Shown one piece after another: positions 5,319 through 7,466 of a stretch of 7,466 bases of DNA; within the stretch, counting starts at the first letter, position 1, and each line of letters starts with the position of its first letter. Under the pieces are notes generated by a model that was given only the letters and a program-made list of their open reading frames with translations, did no database searches and was not told the DNA's origin. The translations under genes were made by a program, and so were the position numbers. The DNA comes from Anaerolineae bacterium (GTDB lineage Bacteria; Chloroflexota; Anaerolineae; B4-G1; SLSP01): positions 1 to 7,466 of the forward strand of contig JAFGSL010000682.1 of the NCBI GenBank assembly GCA_016934645.1. Reading direction: 5' to 3'.

Positions 5319-5327
5319 TTTTCGATT

Positions 5328-7256
5328 ATGAAATCTAAACAAGGTAACGGCAACTTCGTTTACCTTATCGTGGTTGCGGCGGTGCTGTTTCTCGTCTACA
5401 GCTATCTAGCTGGTGGATCAAACAGCCCAACCGTTTCGCTCAATCAGATTGCCGACGATATAGATGCCGGGAAGATCGACACCATTACAGTGCGTGGCGA
5501 TTTGCTGCAGGTCGTTTACAAACAACAGACATCGTCTGATGGTATCGGAACAAGCGACCAGCCCGTCCTCTCACGGAAGGGTCGTGAGTCGTCGCTGATA
5601 GAGCAACTGCAAGCCATGGGCGTAAACGAAGAAATGCTCCGGGAAACCAACATCGAGTTCGCCGAGCCAACGGATTGGAGCACGTTGGTCAACCTAGGCA
5701 TCACCGTCGTAGGGATGATCGTACTCGGCGTGCTGTTCTTCTTCTTCATCCGCCAGTTCCAGGGCGCGAACAATCAGGCGCTCTCATTCGGCAAGAGCCG
5801 GGCGCGGATGTTCTCCGGCGACCGGCCAACCGTCACGTTTGAGGATGTGGCAGGTATTGAGGAATCCAAAGGAGAGCTTAAAGAGATCGTGGAGTTCCTC
5901 AAGGAACCCCAGAAGTTCATCAACCTCGGAGCGCGCATTCCTAAAGGTATGCTGCTGATGGGAGCACCGGGCACGGGAAAGACACTCCTCGCGAAAGCTG
6001 TCGCCGGAGAAGCGGGCGTGCCTTTCTTCAGCATCTCCGGCTCCGAGTTCGTCGAAATGTTTGTCGGCGTTGGAGCCAGCCGTGTGCGCGACCTGTTCGA
6101 CCAAGCCAAGCGGCACAGCCCGTGCATCGTCTTCGTCGATGAGATCGACGCAGTGGGACGGTATCGCGGTGCGGGGTTGGGCGGTTCGCACGACGAGCGC
6201 GAGCAGACACTCAACCAGATTCTCGTGGAAATGGACGGCTTCGACACCGACACCAACGTCATCGTCGTCGCGGCTACCAACCGGCCCGACATCCTCGATC
6301 CGGCGCTGCTACGCCCAGGGCGCTTCGACCGGCGCGTCATCCTGGATCAGCCCGACATTCGCGGGCGCGAAGCGATTTTCCGCGTTCACACGCGTGGCAA
6401 GCCTGTCGCTGCCGAAGTCGACTTGTCCGAATTGGCACAATCCACGCCTGGGCTGGTCGGCGCAGACATCGAGAACGTAGTCAACGAGGCCGCCATTCTC
6501 GCCGCGCGGCGTGGACGGCGACGCATCGGGATGAGCGAGTTCAACGAAGCTGTGGAACGCGTCATCGCCGGCCCGGAGCGACGCAGCCGGGTGATCTCCC
6601 AAGAGGAACTTCGCGTATTCGCCTACCACGAAACCGGTCACGCGCTGGTCGCGCACGTGCTGCCCAAATGCGACCCGGTGCGTAAGGTATCGATTGTAGC
6701 GCGCGGTATGGCCGGTGGATATACCATCGCCCTGCCCGAAGAGGATCGCTACGTGCTGTTACGCAGCAAGATCGAGGACGACATCGCCTACGGGCTTGGC
6801 GGGCGCGCAGCCGAGGAGATCGTCTTCGGCGAGGCTAGCACCGGTGCCTCCAGTGATCTGGAAAAGGTCACCAAGATGGCGCGGTCGATGGTCACACGCT
6901 ATGGGATGAACGACTCACTCGGTCCGCTGGTTTACGGGCGCAAGGAAGAGTTGGTCTTCCTGGGCAAAGAGATCGGCGAGCAGCGCGACTACAGCGAGGC
7001 CGTGGCCCACCAAATCGATGAAGAGGTGCGCCAAATCGTCAACCGGGCTTACGATCGGGCCAAAACGGTCCTCCAGGAACACCGCGAGCAGATGGACCGT
7101 ATCGTGAACTACCTGATGGAACGAGAAACGCTATCCGCTACGGAATTCTCGGCGGCTTTTGAAGGACAACCGCTGCCCAAGCGGGTCGACAAACCCACAC
7201 CGCCGGTAACAGAAACTGAGCCGCCGGTGCTCAAAACTGCCCCGGTAGCAGCTTAA
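5328..7256 (+). CDS. ftsH: ATP-dependent zinc metalloprotease FtsH
   Basis: A membrane-anchored AAA+ protease of 642 residues, complete and of usual length. It forms a hexamer that extracts and degrades damaged membrane proteins and regulatory proteins at the inner face of the membrane. TM1 is about 10-28 and TM2 about 119-142, with a small outer domain between. The AAA module has Walker A GAPGTGKT (212-219), pore motif FVG (245-247), Walker B FVDEID (269-274), and a second region of homology ending RPGRFDR (329-335) with arginine fingers R332 and R335. The protease site is HETGH (434-438), fitting HEXXH although most family members have HEAGH; the third zinc ligand is probably D510 in TGASSD. 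The usual GRQRG is GRYRG (277-281), and GLGGSHDE replaces GLGGGHDE. The C-terminal tail (about 617-642) is proline-rich. A strong GAGGAGG and its own promoter and terminator suggest a single-gene unit. Confidence 0.98.
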   Translation: MKSKQGNGNFVYLIVVAAVLFLVYSYLAGGSNSPTVSLNQIADDIDAGKIDTITVRGDLLQVVYKQQTSSDGIGTSDQPVLSRKGRESSLIEQLQAMGVNEEMLRETNIEFAEPTDWSTLVNLGITVVGMIVLGVLFFFFIRQFQGANNQALSFGKSRARMFSGDRPTVTFEDVAGIEESKGELKEIVEFLKEPQKFINLGARIPKGMLLMGAPGTGKTLLAKAVAGEAGVPFFSISGSEFVEMFVGVGASRVRDLFDQAKRHSPCIVFVDEIDAVGRYRGAGLGGSHDEREQTLNQILVEMDGFDTDTNVIVVAATNRPDILDPALLRPGRFDRRVILDQPDIRGREAIFRVHTRGKPVAAEVDLSELAQSTPGLVGADIENVVNEAAILAARRGRRRIGMSEFNEAVERVIAGPERRSRVISQEELRVFAYHETGHALVAHVLPKCDPVRKVSIVARGMAGGYTIALPEEDRYVLLRSKIEDDIAYGLGGRAAEEIVFGEASTGASSDLEKVTKMARSMVTRYGMNDSLGPLVYGRKEELVFLGKEIGEQRDYSEAVAHQIDEEVRQIVNRAYDRAKTVLQEHREQMDRIVNYLMERETLSATEFSAAFEGQPLPKRVDKPTPPVTETEPPVLKTAPVAA

Positions 7257-7267
7257 GCAGACAGACA

Positions 7268-7301
7268 GCGTCCCGACTTACGTAAGTCGGGACGCTTTTT
7301 T
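7268..7301 (+). terminator. Rho-independent terminator of ftsH
   Basis: A perfect 14-bp inverted repeat (7268-7281 with 7282-7295; arm GCGTCCCGACTTAC) is followed directly by six T (7296-7301). It starts 12 nt after the ftsH stop. No A-tract precedes it on the plus strand, so it is built for this direction only. Confidence 0.95.
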
Positions 7302-7336
7302 ACAACACAAGAACCTATCCGGAAATTCACCTTTGA

Positions 7337-7349
7337 TGTATCAGATACA
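7337..7349. promoter_or_regulatory. Palindrome in the ftsH-tRNA gap, possible operator
   Basis: TGTATC, one central A, then GATACA form a perfect 13-bp palindrome. It lies about 40-50 bp upstream of the -35 region of the tRNA promoter and has no T-tract, so it is not a terminator. Its function is unknown, and a short palindrome like this can arise by chance. Confidence 0.25.
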
Positions 7350-7386
7350 ACGCTCGCAGGTGCAGTTCTCTAATAGAATCTAGAGC

Positions 7387-7414
7387 TTGTGAAATCGATC
7401 AGTTATGCTATAAT
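7387..7414 (+). promoter_or_regulatory. Extended -10 promoter of the tRNA-Ser gene
   Basis: A perfect TATAAT (7409-7414) has TG at 7406-7407 (TGCTATAAT). TTGTGA (7387-7392) is a plausible -35 at 16 nt. The start would be near 7421, about 6 nt before the mature tRNA 5' end. Confidence 0.75.
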
Positions 7415-7426
7415 CCACCCACTCGT

Positions 7427-7466
7427 GGAGAGGTAGCATAGTCCGGCCTAATGCGCGCGCCTGGAG
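7427..7466 (+). tRNA. tRNA-Ser(GGA), 5' part, cut by window edge
   Basis: The 5' half of a tRNA is present up to the base after the anticodon. The acceptor strand is GGAGAGG (7427-7433), then TA (7434-7435). The D stem GCA/TGC (7436-7438 with 7452-7454) encloses a 13-nt loop containing GG. The 5' strand of the anticodon stem is CGCGC (7456-7460), followed by C, T33, anticodon GGA (7463-7465) and G37. The GGAGAGG acceptor, long D loop and GGA anticodon identify serine, reading UCC/UCU codons. The 3' half, variable arm and CCA end lie outside the window and could not be checked. Confidence 0.88.

Noticed and set aside
5774..6340. Minus-strand open frame of 188 codons
   Set aside because: Antisense to the conserved AAA domain of ftsH; Ser/Pro-rich shadow.

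Overview
The window looks like a high-GC bacterial chromosome segment, most likely from a Chloroflexota (Anaerolineae-like) lineage. This is an inference. It rests on a PASTA-type Ser/Thr kinase carrying a C-terminal beta-sandwich that I know mainly from Anaerolineae membrane proteins, on heptanucleotide CAAAATC-type tandem repeats, on perfect TATAAT promoters, and on local GC content (for example 72% over 1201-1260).

Left part, minus strand (1-2318). A large gene runs off the left edge (1796 to 1 and beyond). It encodes the catalytic large subunit of a coenzyme-B12-dependent diol/glycerol dehydratase. The first 553 codons align without visible gaps to PduC/PddA, with all seven active-site residues at identical numbering. 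The frame then continues through a linker made of two tandem DNA repeats into the start of the medium (PduD-like) subunit, so this is a large-medium fusion. It is preceded, with a 3-nt gap, by a 172-residue zinc-ribbon protein whose second half is a strict five-residue A-[LI]-G-x-[LVF] repeat. The two genes appear to form one operon.

Middle (2319-3032, plus strand). A 76-bp divergent intergenic region holds a near-consensus extended -10 promoter. It drives two small, lower-GC genes (102 and 110 codons) that overlap by ATGA. They have the layout and sequence character of a toxin-antitoxin pair (antitoxin first, DUF6516/TumE-like toxin second). An inverted repeat flanks the -10 box.

Right part, plus strand (3066-7466). 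A 651-residue transmembrane PASTA kinase follows 33 nt after the toxin-like gene. It has an HCD instead of HRD catalytic loop, an activation loop without threonine, two PASTA domains and an unusual extracellular C-terminal domain. A 306-nt gap then holds a long GC-rich inverted repeat, a terminator-like hairpin with a competing alternative stem, an extended -10 promoter and a leader with two hairpins. Next come ftsH (642 residues, complete), a textbook terminator, and a tRNA-Ser(GGA) gene with its own promoter, cut by the right edge after base 37.

The kinase and FtsH are envelope and quality-control housekeeping functions. The left operon is metabolic. The small pair between them looks like an acquired island. 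I see no CRISPR, insertion sequence or rRNA. The most unusual items are the repeat-linked fused dehydratase with a substituted substrate pocket, the pentad-repeat zinc-ribbon protein coupled to it, and the domain make-up of the kinase.
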